This document shows, piece by piece, positions 32,132-42,848 of a stretch of 64,000 nt of DNA. Each line of letters opens with the position of its first letter. Position 1 is the first letter of the stretch. A model generated the notes under the pieces. That model saw only the letters and a list, made by a program, of their open reading frames with translations, was not told the origin of the DNA and did not search any database. The position numbers and the translations under genes are program-made. Source of the DNA: an uncultured Oxalobacteraceae bacterium (lineage in GTDB: Bacteria; Pseudomonadota; Gammaproteobacteria; Burkholderiales; Burkholderiaceae_D); NCBI GenBank assembly GCA_903893945.1, contig CAITOF010000011.1, forward strand, positions 1 to 64,000. Reading direction: 5' to 3'.

Positions 32132-32629
32132 TTATATAAGGTCAACTGATTTTTTGACCTTTTGGTCGGCCAGCGCGTTTAGCAGTGTCTGGACCGTTCC
32201 CTGATCCGGGATGGCCATATCAGGAGCGATTTCGGCGAGCGGCACCAACACGAAGGCACGCAGGTGCATGCGTGGGTGGGGCACCTGCAGGTCTGGGGCA
32301 TCGATAACCTGCTGGTCATACAGCAGCAGATCACAGTCGAGTGTGCGTGGCGCATTCAGATAAGAACGAACCCGTCCGAACTGCTGTTCGATGGCCTGGA
32401 GTCCGGCCAATAATTCAGCGGGCGTAAGCAGAGTCCCAATTTCAGCAACCGCATTCAGGTAATCGTCGCCATCGGCGTCCACAGGCGCGGTGACATAGAC
32501 CGCCGACGTCTTTGTAACTGTGGTGTGCGGCAGCTTTCGCAGTGCGTTCACGGCAGCGCTGATGGTTTCCAGCCGGTTGCCCAAATTGGCACCGAGGCCG
32601 ATATACGCGGTGTGTTGCTGGGCAATCAT
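32132..32629 (-). CDS. folK: 2-amino-4-hydroxy-6-hydroxymethyldihydropteridine diphosphokinase
   Basis: AYIGLGANLGNRLETISAAVNAL and RTLDCDLLLYDQQVIDAPDLQVPHPRMHLRAFVLVPLAEIAPD. Confidence 0.95.
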   Translation of the reverse strand: MIAQQHTAYIGLGANLGNRLETISAAVNALRKLPHTTVTKTSAVYVTAPVDADGDDYLNAVAEIGTLLTPAELLAGLQAIEQQFGRVRSYLNAPRTLDCDLLLYDQQVIDAPDLQVPHPRMHLRAFVLVPLAEIAPDMAIPDQGTVQTLLNALADQKVKKSVDLI

Positions 32630-34080
32630 TCGGATGGGTTGGGTGAGGCCGGTTTTTTAGGGCGACGGCGACGTTTTTTTGGAGCAGGCGGCAGGCCTGC
32701 CCCGGTTTCCGGAACGTCGCTGTCGGCCACGGGTTTCACGGCCGGTAGTCGTTTCTGACCGTTTTTGGGTGGCGCTTTTTTGCTGGTGCGTTGTGCGTTG
32801 GCGACCGCTGACACCATCAGGGTTTCACGCCCTTCGTAATCGGCAACAAAAAAATCCGTCCACCAGTCCGGCAGTTCCTGGTCGATTTCTCCCGACGCAG
32901 CGCGTAACACCAGAAAATCCAGTCCGGCCCGGAAGCGGGGATGCTCGATCAGTTTATACGGCGATTTTCCGACACGACGGTCAAAGCGCGGCTGCATGGC
33001 CCAGATATCACGCATGTCGGACGCGATCCGGCGCTGCAGGGCCAGCGAGTCAGTTTGAGTTTGCAGCACGTCGTCAGCCGCCAGGTGCAAGGCCGGGATC
33101 GGGAATTCGCCGGACGCCTGGTAGGCCTGCCATTTTTCGAGTACCTGGTGCCACAGCAATGAGGCAAACAGGAATCCGGGCGAAACGGTTTTACCCTGTT
33201 TTACACGGTCATCCGTATTGGTGAGTGCCAGCGTGACAAATTTGGCGCCGAGCGGCTGTTCCAGTACGACATCGAGCAACGGCAGCAGGCCATGGTGCAA
33301 GCCTTCCAGGCGTAACTGTTTTAAGCAGGCAAGCGATTGGCCGCTGAAAAGCAGTTTCAGCATTTCGTCAAAAACCCGAGCCGCCGGCACATTGTCGATC
33401 AGGGACGCCATCACGGCAATCGGCGCGCGTGTTGCCGGTGCGATCTCAAACCCGAGTTTTGCGGCAAAGCGCACCACGCGCAGCATGCGCACCGGATCTT
33501 CGCGGTAACGTGCTTCGGGCTGACCAATGATGCGCAGCGTTTTTTTGCGTATGTCGGCAATTCCGCCGTGGTAGTCCAGCACCGTCTGTGTCGCCGGATC
33601 GTAATACATGGCGTTAATGGTAAAGTCGCGCCGTGTGGCATCTTCGGGTTGTTCGCCGAAGGTGTTGTCCCTTAATACGCGACCGAATTCGTCTTTCGGC
33701 GCCCCGTCAGTGGCTGCACCGCGAAAGGTGGTAACTTCGATCAGATCGGATCCGAACATGACGTGGACGATCTGGAAGCGTTTGCCGATGATAAAGGCCC
33801 GGCGGAACAGGCGTTTGACCTGCTCTGGCGTGGCGTTGGTGGCGATATCAAAATCCTTGGGCTTGACGCCCAGAAGCAGATCTCGCACCGCACCGCCCAC
33901 GAGGAAGGCTTTAAAGCCGGCGTCCTGCAAGGTGCTGGTGACCCGGACCGCATTGCCGGACACAAGGTCAGGATTAATGCCATGTTCTCTGGCCGTCAGC
34001 GTCTTGAGTCTGGGCGTCGCCGATTTTGAGGGTGAGGTATCACCACTGCCAAAGATTTTACTGATGAGTCGCTTAATCAT
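32626..34080 (-). CDS. pcnB: Poly(A) polymerase I
   Basis: AFLVGGAVRDLLLGVKPKDFDIATNATPEQVKRLFRRAFIIGKRF nucleotidyltransferase motif; basic C-terminal tail. Confidence 0.94.
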   Translation of the reverse strand: MIKRLISKIFGSGDTSPSKSATPRLKTLTAREHGINPDLVSGNAVRVTSTLQDAGFKAFLVGGAVRDLLLGVKPKDFDIATNATPEQVKRLFRRAFIIGKRFQIVHVMFGSDLIEVTTFRGAATDGAPKDEFGRVLRDNTFGEQPEDATRRDFTINAMYYDPATQTVLDYHGGIADIRKKTLRIIGQPEARYREDPVRMLRVVRFAAKLGFEIAPATRAPIAVMASLIDNVPAARVFDEMLKLLFSGQSLACLKQLRLEGLHHGLLPLLDVVLEQPLGAKFVTLALTNTDDRVKQGKTVSPGFLFASLLWHQVLEKWQAYQASGEFPIPALHLAADDVLQTQTDSLALQRRIASDMRDIWAMQPRFDRRVGKSPYKLIEHPRFRAGLDFLVLRAASGEIDQELPDWWTDFFVADYEGRETLMVSAVANAQRTSKKAPPKNGQKRLPAVKPVADSDVPETGAGLPPAPKKRRRRPKKPASPNPSE

Positions 34081-34086
34081 ACCGGT

Positions 34087-34767
34087 TCATGCCGATTCGT
34101 TAAATAGTCTTAATACGGGCCAGCCAGAGCGTTGTGCATGGGCTGTCAATTTGGGGTCGGGGTTGGTCGCAACCGGGTGGCTAACCAGTTCCAGCAATGG
34201 AATGTCGTTGTGCGAGTCACTGTAAAAATAGGTGCGCTCAAAACTGTTAAGCGATTTGTTCTGCTGGTGCAGCCAGTCCATCAAGTGTTTTACCTTCCCG
34301 ATACCGGATGTCGGTGAACCTGCAAGTTTACCTGTAATTCGACCCTCTTTGGAATATTCCGGCAGCGCCGCGATCAATTGCTCAAATCCGAGCGCTTTGG
34401 CAATAGGTTCTGTCACAAACCGGTTGGTCGCGGTAATCATCAGTTTCAGATCATTTTTATGGCGTGCCAGCAGTCGATGTGCTTCGGGCAGCAGCGCCGG
34501 CTGAATCACTTCCAGCATGAATAACTGGTGCATGGTTGCCAGCTGTTCGGGTGAAAACTGCGACAGGGTGTTGAGGGTGAACTCCAGGTATTCTCTGGGG
34601 TCCAGGGTGCCTGCCTGGTATTGCGCATAGAATTCTTTATTGCATTGCTCAAAATAACCGCGGTCTACGGCGCCTATGCTGCACAGGAACTGTCCCCATT
34701 CGTAATCCGAATCGATCGGCAGCAGGGTATGATCCAAATCAAAAATGGCGAGGCGCTGTTTATCCAT
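34087..34767 (-). CDS. HAD-IB family hydrolase (SerB-like phosphatase)
   Basis: LAIFDLDHTLLPIDSDYEWGQFL motif I; TYFYSDSHNDIPLLELVSHPVATNPD motif III. Confidence 0.88.
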   Translation of the reverse strand: MDKQRLAIFDLDHTLLPIDSDYEWGQFLCSIGAVDRGYFEQCNKEFYAQYQAGTLDPREYLEFTLNTLSQFSPEQLATMHQLFMLEVIQPALLPEAHRLLARHKNDLKLMITATNRFVTEPIAKALGFEQLIAALPEYSKEGRITGKLAGSPTSGIGKVKHLMDWLHQQNKSLNSFERTYFYSDSHNDIPLLELVSHPVATNPDPKLTAHAQRSGWPVLRLFNESA

Positions 34768-35452
34768 TAAGGTCTCTTTGTTGTTGCATCACTTCACGGA
34801 GAAACGGCAAGGTGATGGGTCGTTTAATTTCCATTGCATGGTTGATCAATGCGTCAAGCAGCCCGGCAAGCGAAGGCATATCGCGATGAAAGTGGGTGAT
34901 CAGGTAGGGCAATACACCCTCCGGTATGGTGACGCCACGCGCACTGGCAGCATTTTCCAGTGCGGCCATTTTTTCCTGATCGGTCAAGCCGTGCAACTGG
35001 TAAATCAGTCCCCAGCCCAGACGGGTACGCAAATCGTCCCGTACGGTCAACAAGGCTGGCGGTAATGAACCCGCTGCAACAAAAAAGGCATTGTGTTCCT
35101 TGATCTGGTTAAACAAATTAAACGCCGCTATCTGCTGGTTGTCGCTGAGCAACTCACAATCATCGAGCAAATATAAATTGATTTCAGTGCTGTAGTCAAA
35201 CTCGGTCAGCGCGGCTGTTGCATTTATAGAGCGTGCATGGCCTGTCGTGTCATGGTCGCTCAGTGCGCGCAGCAGATGCGATTTTCCGGAACCGGTTTCG
35301 CCCCATAAATAGGCGGCGCGCTCACCGAAACTGCCAGGCAGGCGTTGTTGGAAACGTCGTAACAGTTCCACCACTTCAGCATGCTGACCAACGACAAATG
35401 AGTCTAACGTTTCCGGACGGTGAACATCGAGTTCCAGCAGCAATTGTTTCAT
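34760..35452 (-). CDS. hda: DnaA regulatory inactivator Hda
   Basis: DnaA-like AAA+: GERAAYLWGETGSGKSHLLRAL, LYLLDDCELLSDNQQIAAFNLFN; lacks DnaA DNA-binding domain. Confidence 0.9.
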   Translation of the reverse strand: MKQLLLELDVHRPETLDSFVVGQHAEVVELLRRFQQRLPGSFGERAAYLWGETGSGKSHLLRALSDHDTTGHARSINATAALTEFDYSTEINLYLLDDCELLSDNQQIAAFNLFNQIKEHNAFFVAAGSLPPALLTVRDDLRTRLGWGLIYQLHGLTDQEKMAALENAASARGVTIPEGVLPYLITHFHRDMPSLAGLLDALINHAMEIKRPITLPFLREVMQQQRDLNG

Positions 35453-36528
35453 GGGGTGGTGTAAAAGGGACTTTGATAATAAAGATTACGCAAATGTTTC
35501 AGTGCCACCGAGGTAATCGCCGAGGCAGGCAGGGCGAGCAGTACCCCGATAAAACCGAATAACTGCCCGAAAGCGAGCAGGGCAAAAATCACCGCTAACG
35601 GCGGCAAACCAATGCGCTCGCCGACTAGCTGGGGTGTCAGATAAAAGCCTTCCAGCAGCTGGCCGATGCCATAAATGATGCCGACCATAATCAGTCCGTG
35701 CAGGGGATCGGTTTGCAGGACGGCACCCACCAGCGCCAGGCATAACCCGAAGCCAAAACCGATGTACGGAATAAAGACCAGCAAGCCTGTGAGTATGCCG
35801 ACCGGCAGCGCCACCGAGAACCCGGCCAGCGTCAGCGAACATGAATAATATGCGGCGAGCAGGAACATCACCAGCAGCTGACCGCGTAAATATTGCGCCA
35901 GCAGGTCATCGGTTTCCTTGATCAGGTTGATGGTTTTGCCGGCCCAGCGGCGGGGTACCGCTTTATGCAGTCGTTTCGTGATGGCATGCCAGTCCAGCAG
36001 CAAATAATAGAGCACCATGGGAATCAGGAACAGATTGGCGATCAATCCGAGCAGTGCGGTTCCGCCCACCCGAATCGAGGAAATTGCCGAGGCCGCAATC
36101 TTCTGGCCACTGTCGGCAATATGCTGGGTAATCAGCTGTTTGATGCTGGCACTGTCCAACTGCACATGAATATTGTATTGCTGCAGGTATGGCTCGAGCA
36201 CGGCACTGAGCTGGTCGATAAATTTCGGAATCTGGTCCTGTAGCAGGGGGAATTCATTTTCGACGACCGGCAATACGATCAGTATCAATGCAAGAACCGA
36301 TGAAAAAAGCACAAACATGGCGATAAAGACAGCGATGAACCGGGGCAGCGACCATTGTTTAATTTTAATTCTGCACAGTCGGTCCACCAGTGGATTTAAC
36401 GTATATGCCAGAATGGCTCCCGCGACAAACGGCATCAACACCGGCCCGAGAATCACCAGAAACAGGACCAGCGCAATGCCTACCAGCAGCCAGATCGCAG
36501 TTTGAAATTGTTCTTTAGTAAAGTTCAT
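35449..36528 (-). CDS. AI-2E/PerM family transporter
   Basis: Multi-TM; GILTGLLVFIPYIGFGFGLCLALVGA and EGFYLTPQLVGERIGLPPLAVIFALLAFGQLFGFIGVLLALPASA. Confidence 0.88.
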   Translation of the reverse strand: MNFTKEQFQTAIWLLVGIALVLFLVILGPVLMPFVAGAILAYTLNPLVDRLCRIKIKQWSLPRFIAVFIAMFVLFSSVLALILIVLPVVENEFPLLQDQIPKFIDQLSAVLEPYLQQYNIHVQLDSASIKQLITQHIADSGQKIAASAISSIRVGGTALLGLIANLFLIPMVLYYLLLDWHAITKRLHKAVPRRWAGKTINLIKETDDLLAQYLRGQLLVMFLLAAYYSCSLTLAGFSVALPVGILTGLLVFIPYIGFGFGLCLALVGAVLQTDPLHGLIMVGIIYGIGQLLEGFYLTPQLVGERIGLPPLAVIFALLAFGQLFGFIGVLLALPASAITSVALKHLRNLYYQSPFYTTP

Positions 36529-36688
36529 GGGCTGTTCGCAGGTTTAGGTTTTTTCGCGGGCTTTTTGGGTTAAAATGCGGGTCTTTATCGACATACGGCA
36601 ATTCGTTGTATAAGTGTTGAATTTTAACCGATAGAATTGCTTTTCAACTATTTTTAGCGCTTCCTTCCCGAAAACATAGCCAGATACC

Positions 36689-37732
36689 ATGACTACCACC
36701 TCCAAAGTTCCTCTTTCCTACCGCGATGCTGGCGTTGATATAGACGCCGGTGATGCCTTGATCGATGTTATAAAGCCCTACGCGAAACGGACCCTGCGTG
36801 AAGGCGTGCTCGCCGGTATTGGTGGATTTGGTGCCCTGTTTGAAGTCAGCAAAAAGTTCAGGGAACCCGTTCTGGTCGCCGGAACCGATGGGGTTGGCAC
36901 CAAACTCAAGCTTGCTTTTCATCTGAATCGTCATGATACCGTAGGTATTGATCTGGTCGCGATGAGCGTCAACGACATTCTGGTACAGGGCGCAGAACCG
37001 TTATTTTTTCTGGACTACTTCGCGTGCGGCAAACTGAACGTCGCAGCGGCGGCGGATGTGATCAAGGGGATAGCACTGGGCTGTGAGCAGGCCGGCTGCG
37101 CATTGATCGGTGGCGAAACCGCCGAAATGCCGTCGATGTACCCGGACGGTGAATACGATCTTGCCGGGTTTGCGGTGGGCGCTGTTGAAAAATCCCGCAT
37201 TATTGATGGCACCCGGATTAAGCCCGGCGATGTCGTCTTGGGGCTGGCATCGTCGGGGGCCCATTCGAACGGTTATTCACTGGTCCGCAAGATTATCGAC
37301 GTCGCACAACCTGACCTGAACAGCGATTTCCACGGGCAGAAGCTGGCCGATGTATTAATGGCGCCGACACGCATTTACGTAAAGCCGCTGCTGGCGCTGA
37401 TTGCCTCGCTCGACGTCAAGGGCATGGCGCACATTACCGGTGGTGGGCTGGTTGAAAATGTGCCGCGCGTACTGGGAACAAATCTGACGGCAGTACTGGA
37501 TCATTCCAAATGGGTCATGCCACCTTTGTTTGCCTGGTTGCAGGAGCACGGCAAGGTCGCCGATGCGGAAATGCATCGTGTCTTTAATTGCGGAATCGGC
37601 ATGGTTGTTATCGTCGCGAAGGACGACGCAGCGGCGGCGATGGCGCAGCTCACGGCGGCAGGCGAGCAGGTGTGGCAGATCGGTGAAATCCGCGCGCGTA
37701 TCGGTGATGAAGCGCAGACCCAGGTTATCTGA
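36689..37732 (+). CDS. purM: Phosphoribosylformylglycinamidine cyclo-ligase
   Basis: [22 protein letters not shown]...[15 protein letters not shown]...[24 protein letters not shown]. Confidence 0.97.
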   Translation: MTTTSKVPLSYRDAGVDIDAGDALIDVIKPYAKRTLREGVLAGIGGFGALFEVSKKFREPVLVAGTDGVGTKLKLAFHLNRHDTVGIDLVAMSVNDILVQGAEPLFFLDYFACGKLNVAAAADVIKGIALGCEQAGCALIGGETAEMPSMYPDGEYDLAGFAVGAVEKSRIIDGTRIKPGDVVLGLASSGAHSNGYSLVRKIIDVAQPDLNSDFHGQKLADVLMAPTRIYVKPLLALIASLDVKGMAHITGGGLVENVPRVLGTNLTAVLDHSKWVMPPLFAWLQEHGKVADAEMHRVFNCGIGMVVIVAKDDAAAAMAQLTAAGEQVWQIGEIRARIGDEAQTQVI

Positions 37733-37828
37733 TTTGCGCGCCACAGGTGGTCCGACGGACTTTATCCGGCCGGACTGTTGCATCGCCGCGCCAGACTGGC
37801 GGCCGCCTCTGGTGTGGAATTACAATTT

Positions 37829-37851
37829 AAGCTCCTGACAGGGGCTTTTTT
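37829..37851 (+). terminator. Probable intrinsic terminator between purM and the small membrane ORF
   Basis: AGCTCC-TGACA-GGGGCT stem (one T-G pair) followed by a T run. Confidence 0.6.
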
Positions 37852-37880
37852 AATCGTAGTAAATTTACAACAAACTTCCC

Positions 37881-38129
37881 ATGAATGAAATCGACACGCT
37901 GACCACCCTTGGATTTACGTTGCCTACGCCGGCCTACCTGCTCGGCGCCATCGTGTTTGGGCTGATCGGCTTTGTCGCCTATCGTTACGGGAAAAAAACC
38001 GCGCACCCGCATGTGCGGTGGATAGGACTTGCGCTGATGCTGTATCCGTATGCCATTTCAGAGACCTGGCAGATGTACCTGGTGGGCTTTGCGTTATGTG
38101 CAGCTTGTTATTATTATCGCAATCATTAA
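37881..38129 (+). CDS. Small integral membrane protein
   Basis: 82 aa with hydrophobic segments AYLLGAIVFGLIGFVAYRYG and MYLVGFALCAACYYY. Confidence 0.6.
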   Translation: MNEIDTLTTLGFTLPTPAYLLGAIVFGLIGFVAYRYGKKTAHPHVRWIGLALMLYPYAISETWQMYLVGFALCAACYYYRNH

Positions 38130-38211
38130 ATGGTATTAATGATAATTTAAGTGATATTATTGTCCATGTTTTCGGTGTTGAAGCAACATTTTCTGGATTT
38201 TTTGACTTTTT

Positions 38212-38231
38212 AACTGTTTTTTTATACAGTA
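38212..38231 (+). promoter_or_regulatory. LexA/SOS box upstream of recA
   Basis: aaCTGTTTTTTTATACAGta matches CTGT-N8-ACAG exactly, about 90 bp upstream of the recA start. Confidence 0.85.
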
Positions 38232-38320
38232 GTTAAAAATTACAGTAGAATACGATTTATCGAAAAAAAGCGTAACGAATCCACGCCGAATCACTACTTC
38301 AACCTTTGCTGAGAGAAATC

Positions 38321-39475
38321 ATGGACGACAAAAAAACAATCCCCAACACAGAAAAAGCCAAGGCGCTTGCAGCCGCTTTAGCTCAAATCGAAAAACAATT
38401 CGGCAAAGGTTCTGTCATGCGCATGGCAGATGGCGAAGTGGTTGAAGAAGTACAGGTGGTCTCAACCGGTTCCCTCGGACTGGACATTGCACTTGGCGTC
38501 GGCGGCTTGCCACGCGGTCGTGTGATTGAAATCTACGGTCCGGAATCATCCGGTAAAACGACCCTGGCCTTGCAGGCAATTGCTGAAATGCAGAAAATCG
38601 GTGGCACGTGCGCATTTATCGATGCGGAACATGCGCTTGATGTCGGCTACGCGCAGAAATTGGATGTAAATTTATCGGATCTGCTGATTTCCCAACCGGA
38701 TACCGGCGAGCAGGCGCTGGAAATTGTGGACGCCCTGGTAAGGTCCGGCAGCATTGATCTGGTGGTCATCGACTCGGTTGCGGCATTAACACCCAAAGCG
38801 GAAATCGAAGGCGACATGGGCGCTTCCTTACCTGGTTTGCAGGCACGATTAATGTCGCAGGCGCTGCGTAAATTAACCGGCACGATCAATCGTACCAACA
38901 CACTGGTAATCTTTATTAACCAGATCCGCATGAAAATCGGTGTCATGTTCGGTAATCCGGAAACAACCACAGGCGGAAACGCACTGAAGTTTTATGCATC
39001 GGTGCGTCTGGACATTCGTCGTGTAGGTGGCATTAAATCCGGCGAAGAAGTGATCGGCAATGAGACCAAGGTTAAAGTGGTCAAAAATAAAGTGGCGCCC
39101 CCGTTCAAAGAGGCCCATTTTGACATTATGTATGGTGAAGGAACGTCCCGTGAAGGCGAAATTCTCGACCTTGGATCGGATGCGAAAATTGTTGAAAAAG
39201 CGGGTGCCTGGTACAGCTATAACGGCGAACGTATCGGTCAGGGTAAAGATAATGCGCGTACTTATCTTAAAGAGCGGCCTGCGTTGGCGCGTGAAATCGA
39301 AAATAAGGTACGGGCCCATTTAGGCGTGCCAGAACTTCCCGTCATTGTGGAACCCAAAGTTAGCAGTAAAGCGGCTGCGGCGGCGGCATCGGCGATCGCT
39401 GCCGCGTCATCGGACGACAGTTCAGCTGGTTCAGGTAATGCCACCAAAACAGCAAAAGCTCAGTCTAAAGAATAG
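38321..39475 (+). CDS. recA: Recombinase RecA
   Basis: [24 protein letters not shown] Walker [23 protein letters not shown] at 38321. Confidence 0.98.
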   Translation: MDDKKTIPNTEKAKALAAALAQIEKQFGKGSVMRMADGEVVEEVQVVSTGSLGLDIALGVGGLPRGRVIEIYGPESSGKTTLALQAIAEMQKIGGTCAFIDAEHALDVGYAQKLDVNLSDLLISQPDTGEQALEIVDALVRSGSIDLVVIDSVAALTPKAEIEGDMGASLPGLQARLMSQALRKLTGTINRTNTLVIFINQIRMKIGVMFGNPETTTGGNALKFYASVRLDIRRVGGIKSGEEVIGNETKVKVVKNKVAPPFKEAHFDIMYGEGTSREGEILDLGSDAKIVEKAGAWYSYNGERIGQGKDNARTYLKERPALAREIENKVRAHLGVPELPVIVEPKVSSKAAAAAASAIAAASSDDSSAGSGNATKTAKAQSKE

Positions 39476-40100
39476 GGCGCTTCGTTTCCTTTCTTTGCGA
39501 GAACACAGTCGGCTTGAATTAAAACGCAAGCTGACTCGTTATGCAGAGGAGGGCGATGACGTCGAGGCGCTGCTGGATTTTTTGGAAAAAATGAAATTTC
39601 TCTCCAGTGCGCGCTTTTCAGAGTCATTGGTTCGACGACGTCTGGACAGTTACGGCAATCATCGCATACTGGCTGAATTACAGACCCACGGCCTTGATCC
39701 AGACCTGGTGGCCCAAAACAGGGTAGAACTGGCCGAGTCTGAAGTCGCCCGGGCCCGGGCTATCTGGCAGAAAAAATTTGGTCACTTGAAGTCGGCTCGA
39801 ACCGCTTATCCTGCCAATACACCTGATTCATCTGATACATCTGATGCATCTGATACATCTGATACATCTGATACATCTGATTTCCCGGATCAACCCGATA
39901 CACTGAATTCCTCCAGATCCTTTAATTCCCCGAAATCTGTCCAGTTCCGCGGGTCACCCGGGTCATTTTCAAGAGAACAACGAGCAAAGCAGATTCGATT
40001 TTTGGCGCAACGTGGCTTTTCCTCCGTCGCGATTAAAGCGGCTTTACGTGGCGAATTTGATGAATTGGACGACATTGATGAGATAGATCAAATCGATTAA
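39438..40100 (+). CDS. recX: Regulatory protein RecX with low-complexity linker
   Basis: [21 protein letters not shown] and [24 protein letters not shown] RecX repeats; overlaps recA 3' end; start at 39438 inferred. Confidence 0.88.
   Translation: MPPKQQKLSLKNRALRFLSLREHSRLELKRKLTRYAEEGDDVEALLDFLEKMKFLSSARFSESLVRRRLDSYGNHRILAELQTHGLDPDLVAQNRVELAESEVARARAIWQKKFGHLKSARTAYPANTPDSSDTSDASDTSDTSDTSDFPDQPDTLNSSRSFNSPKSVQFRGSPGSFSREQRAKQIRFLAQRGFSSVAIKAALRGEFDELDDIDEIDQID
39822..39881 (+). repeat. 9-nt tandem repeat (tctgataca)n inside recX
   Basis: Roughly six to seven 9-nt units, consensus TCTGATACA, encoding (SDT)n. Confidence 0.95.
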
Positions 40101-40509
40101 TGGACAATTAACATAGAATTTGAATGTATTTTTTTGCATTGCGTCAATGTTTTCATAAAAAACCTCCTTTTTTTGGGTATCGTGCCCCTCAAATTCGTCA
40201 GGATAAAACTGAGAGTCATTGAGCTGTGGTAAACTCCCACGATATTTTGCAGTGCCGCAGGAGCGGCTGTTAGCGTAGAAACTGCGCGAACGACGCTTGA
40301 TGCGGCTTTTTGAACTTATTTTGTAGATATCCATTACAGGTTAGAAAAAGCCAATCTATTCCCATGCCTTATCCATCCCTTATCTATCCCTATCTCCCAG
40401 ATATCTTTCAACGTGTCAACAGCCAGGCTGGCATTGCGGCAGTGGCAGTCGCTCTGCATCCGAATTTTTTTAATTTTTTAGTCTCCAATAAAGTTGGAAG
40501 GGAAATCGC

Positions 40510-41694
40510 ATGAAAATCCATGAGTATCAAGGCAAAGAAATTCTCCGCAAATTCGGAGTGACTGTCCCGCGCGGTATTCCGTGCCTGTCAGTGGATGAGG
40601 CTGTCAAGGCGGCTGAAACATTGGGTGGACCGGTTTGGGTGGTAAAAGCCCAGATTCACGCCGGCGGGCGTGGCAAAGGCGGTGGCGTGAAAGTGGCCAA
40701 GTCGCTGGAGCAGGTCAAAGAATATGCGGCCGCCATTCTGGGTATGCAGTTGGTTACGCATCAGACCGGACCGGAAGGTCAGAAAGTACGCCGGTTGCTG
40801 ATCGAAGAAGGCGCGGACATTAAAAAAGAATTGTATGTGAGTATGGTGACAGATCGCATCAGTCAGCGCGTGGTGCTCATGGCGTCCAGTGAAGGCGGTA
40901 TGGATATCGAAGAAGTGGCAGCCTCCCACCCGGAAAAGATCCACCATATTGCCATTGACCCCACGGCAGGCCTGCAGGACGAAGAAGCCGATTCGATTTC
41001 CCGCAAAATAGGTGTGCCGGAAGGCTCGGTTGTCGACGCGCGGGCGCAACTGAAAGGCCTGTACAAGGCCTTTATGGAAACTGACGCGTCGCTGGCAGAA
41101 ATTAATCCGCTGATTGTGACAGGCTCGGGAAAAATCATTGCACTGGATGCAAAATTCAACTTTGATTCCAACGCCCTGTTTCGCCAACCTGAAATCGTCG
41201 CGTATCGGGATCTGGACGAGGAAGATCCGGCTGAAATTGAAGCCTCCAAATTTGACCTTGCCTACATTTCACTGGATGGCAATATCGGCTGTCTGGTCAA
41301 TGGTGCAGGTCTGGCGATGGCGACCATGGATACCATCAAACTATTTGGTGGTGAACCGGCCAACTTCCTTGATGTGGGCGGTGGTGCAACAGCAGAAAAA
41401 GTGACCGAGGCCTTTAAAATCATGCTGAAAAATCCGGGACTGAAAGCAATCCTGGTTAACATTTTTGGTGGCATCATGCGTTGTGATGTCATCGCAGAAG
41501 GCGTGATAACTGCCTCAAAGGCCGTGTCGTTAAAAGTGCCTCTGGTGGTGCGCATGAAGGGAACCAACGAAGACATCGGCAAGAAGATGCTGGCCGACTC
41601 CGGTTTACCCATAATTTCTGCAGACACCATGGAAGAAGCGGCCAAAAAAGTGGTTGCAGCTGCTTCCGGATATGCCGACGCGGCAGCTCATTGA
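40510..41694 (+). CDS. sucC: Succinate-CoA ligase beta subunit
   Basis: [22 protein letters not shown]...[21 protein letters not shown]. Confidence 0.97.
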   Translation: MKIHEYQGKEILRKFGVTVPRGIPCLSVDEAVKAAETLGGPVWVVKAQIHAGGRGKGGGVKVAKSLEQVKEYAAAILGMQLVTHQTGPEGQKVRRLLIEEGADIKKELYVSMVTDRISQRVVLMASSEGGMDIEEVAASHPEKIHHIAIDPTAGLQDEEADSISRKIGVPEGSVVDARAQLKGLYKAFMETDASLAEINPLIVTGSGKIIALDAKFNFDSNALFRQPEIVAYRDLDEEDPAEIEASKFDLAYISLDGNIGCLVNGAGLAMATMDTIKLFGGEPANFLDVGGGATAEKVTEAFKIMLKNPGLKAILVNIFGGIMRCDVIAEGVITASKAVSLKVPLVVRMKGTNEDIGKKMLADSGLPIISADTMEEAAKKVVAAASGYADAAAH

Positions 41695-41715
41695 CGACAC
41701 ACCTAAGGAACCACT

Positions 41716-42597
41716 ATGTCAATCTTAATCAATAAAGACACTAAAGTAATCACGCAGGGTATCACCGGTAAAACCGGCCAGTTTCATACGCGCATGTGTC
41801 GCGACTACGCTAACGGACAGAACTGTTTTGTGGCAGGGGTCAATCCCAAGAAGGCCGGCGAAGACTTCGAGGGCATCCCCATTTATGCCAATGTCAGGGA
41901 AGCAAAAAAAGCAACCGGCGCGACTGTGTCTGTCATTTATGTGCCGCCTGCCGGCGCTGCTGCGGCCATTTGGGAAGCCGTCGAAGCAGAACTGGACTTA
42001 ACCATCTGTATTACCGAAGGCATTCCGGTGCGTGACATGATGATGTTAAAAGACCGTATGGCCAAAGCCGGCAGCAAAACCTTGTTGTTGGGTCCGAACT
42101 GTCCGGGCATTATCACGCCTGATGAAATCAAGATCGGCATCATGCCCGGACACATCCACCGCAAAGGCCGGATCGGTGTCGTGTCACGTTCAGGTACATT
42201 GACCTACGAAGCTGTCGGGCAGTTGACAGCTCTGGGTCTGGGACAGTCGACAGCGGTCGGTATAGGTGGTGATCCGATTAACGGATTAAAGCATATCGAC
42301 ATTATGAAAGCGTTTAATGATGATCCGGACACCGATGCGGTGATCATGATCGGTGAGATCGGTGGCCCCGACGAAGCCAATGCGGCTTACTGGATACGCG
42401 ACAACATGAAAAAACCGGTGGTCTGTTTCATTGCCGGCGTAACAGCGCCACCTGGCAAACGCATGGGACATGCAGGCGCGTTAATCTCGGGTGGAGCCGA
42501 TACTGCGCAGGCAAAACTGGACATTATGGAACAGTGCGGTATTAAAGCCACCAAGAATCCCTCGGAAATGGCGCGCTTGCTCAAAGCGATGCTCTGA
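41716..42597 (+). CDS. sucD: Succinate-CoA ligase alpha subunit
   Basis: MSILINKDTKVITQGITGKTGQFHTRMCRDYANG; GHAGALISGG phosphohistidine motif. Confidence 0.97.
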   Translation: MSILINKDTKVITQGITGKTGQFHTRMCRDYANGQNCFVAGVNPKKAGEDFEGIPIYANVREAKKATGATVSVIYVPPAGAAAAIWEAVEAELDLTICITEGIPVRDMMMLKDRMAKAGSKTLLLGPNCPGIITPDEIKIGIMPGHIHRKGRIGVVSRSGTLTYEAVGQLTALGLGQSTAVGIGGDPINGLKHIDIMKAFNDDPDTDAVIMIGEIGGPDEANAAYWIRDNMKKPVVCFIAGVTAPPGKRMGHAGALISGGADTAQAKLDIMEQCGIKATKNPSEMARLLKAML

Positions 42598-42626
42598 GTC
42601 AGAAAGTCAGCCGGACGATGGTCAGT

Positions 42627-42668
42627 TGAGACAAAAAAGGGGAGTGCGTTCTCCCCTTTTTTGTCTCA
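42627..42668 (+). terminator. Strong, probably bidirectional terminator after sucD
   Basis: 18-bp perfect stem TGAGACAAAAAAGGGGAG-TGCGTT-CTCCCCTTTTTTGTCTCA. Confidence 0.9.
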
Positions 42669-42848
42669 TCATCATTTTGGCTTACTAAAAAGTAATGTTT
42701 TGAGTTATATTGCTGTGTTAACTAACGGATGATTTGTCGTTGAGCTTTTTATATGAACTTTAATTCGGGCCGAGTTTTGGTTAATTCGCCGGTGTTGAGG
42801 TGATCATCCAACTTTATCCATTAATTTCACTGCAGGCGCCGAGATATT

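Noticed and set aside
39345-39437. Extended RecX N-terminus (ORF start 39345)
   Set aside because: The Arg-rich extension is the out-of-frame reading of the recA tail; homology to RecX begins after 39438.
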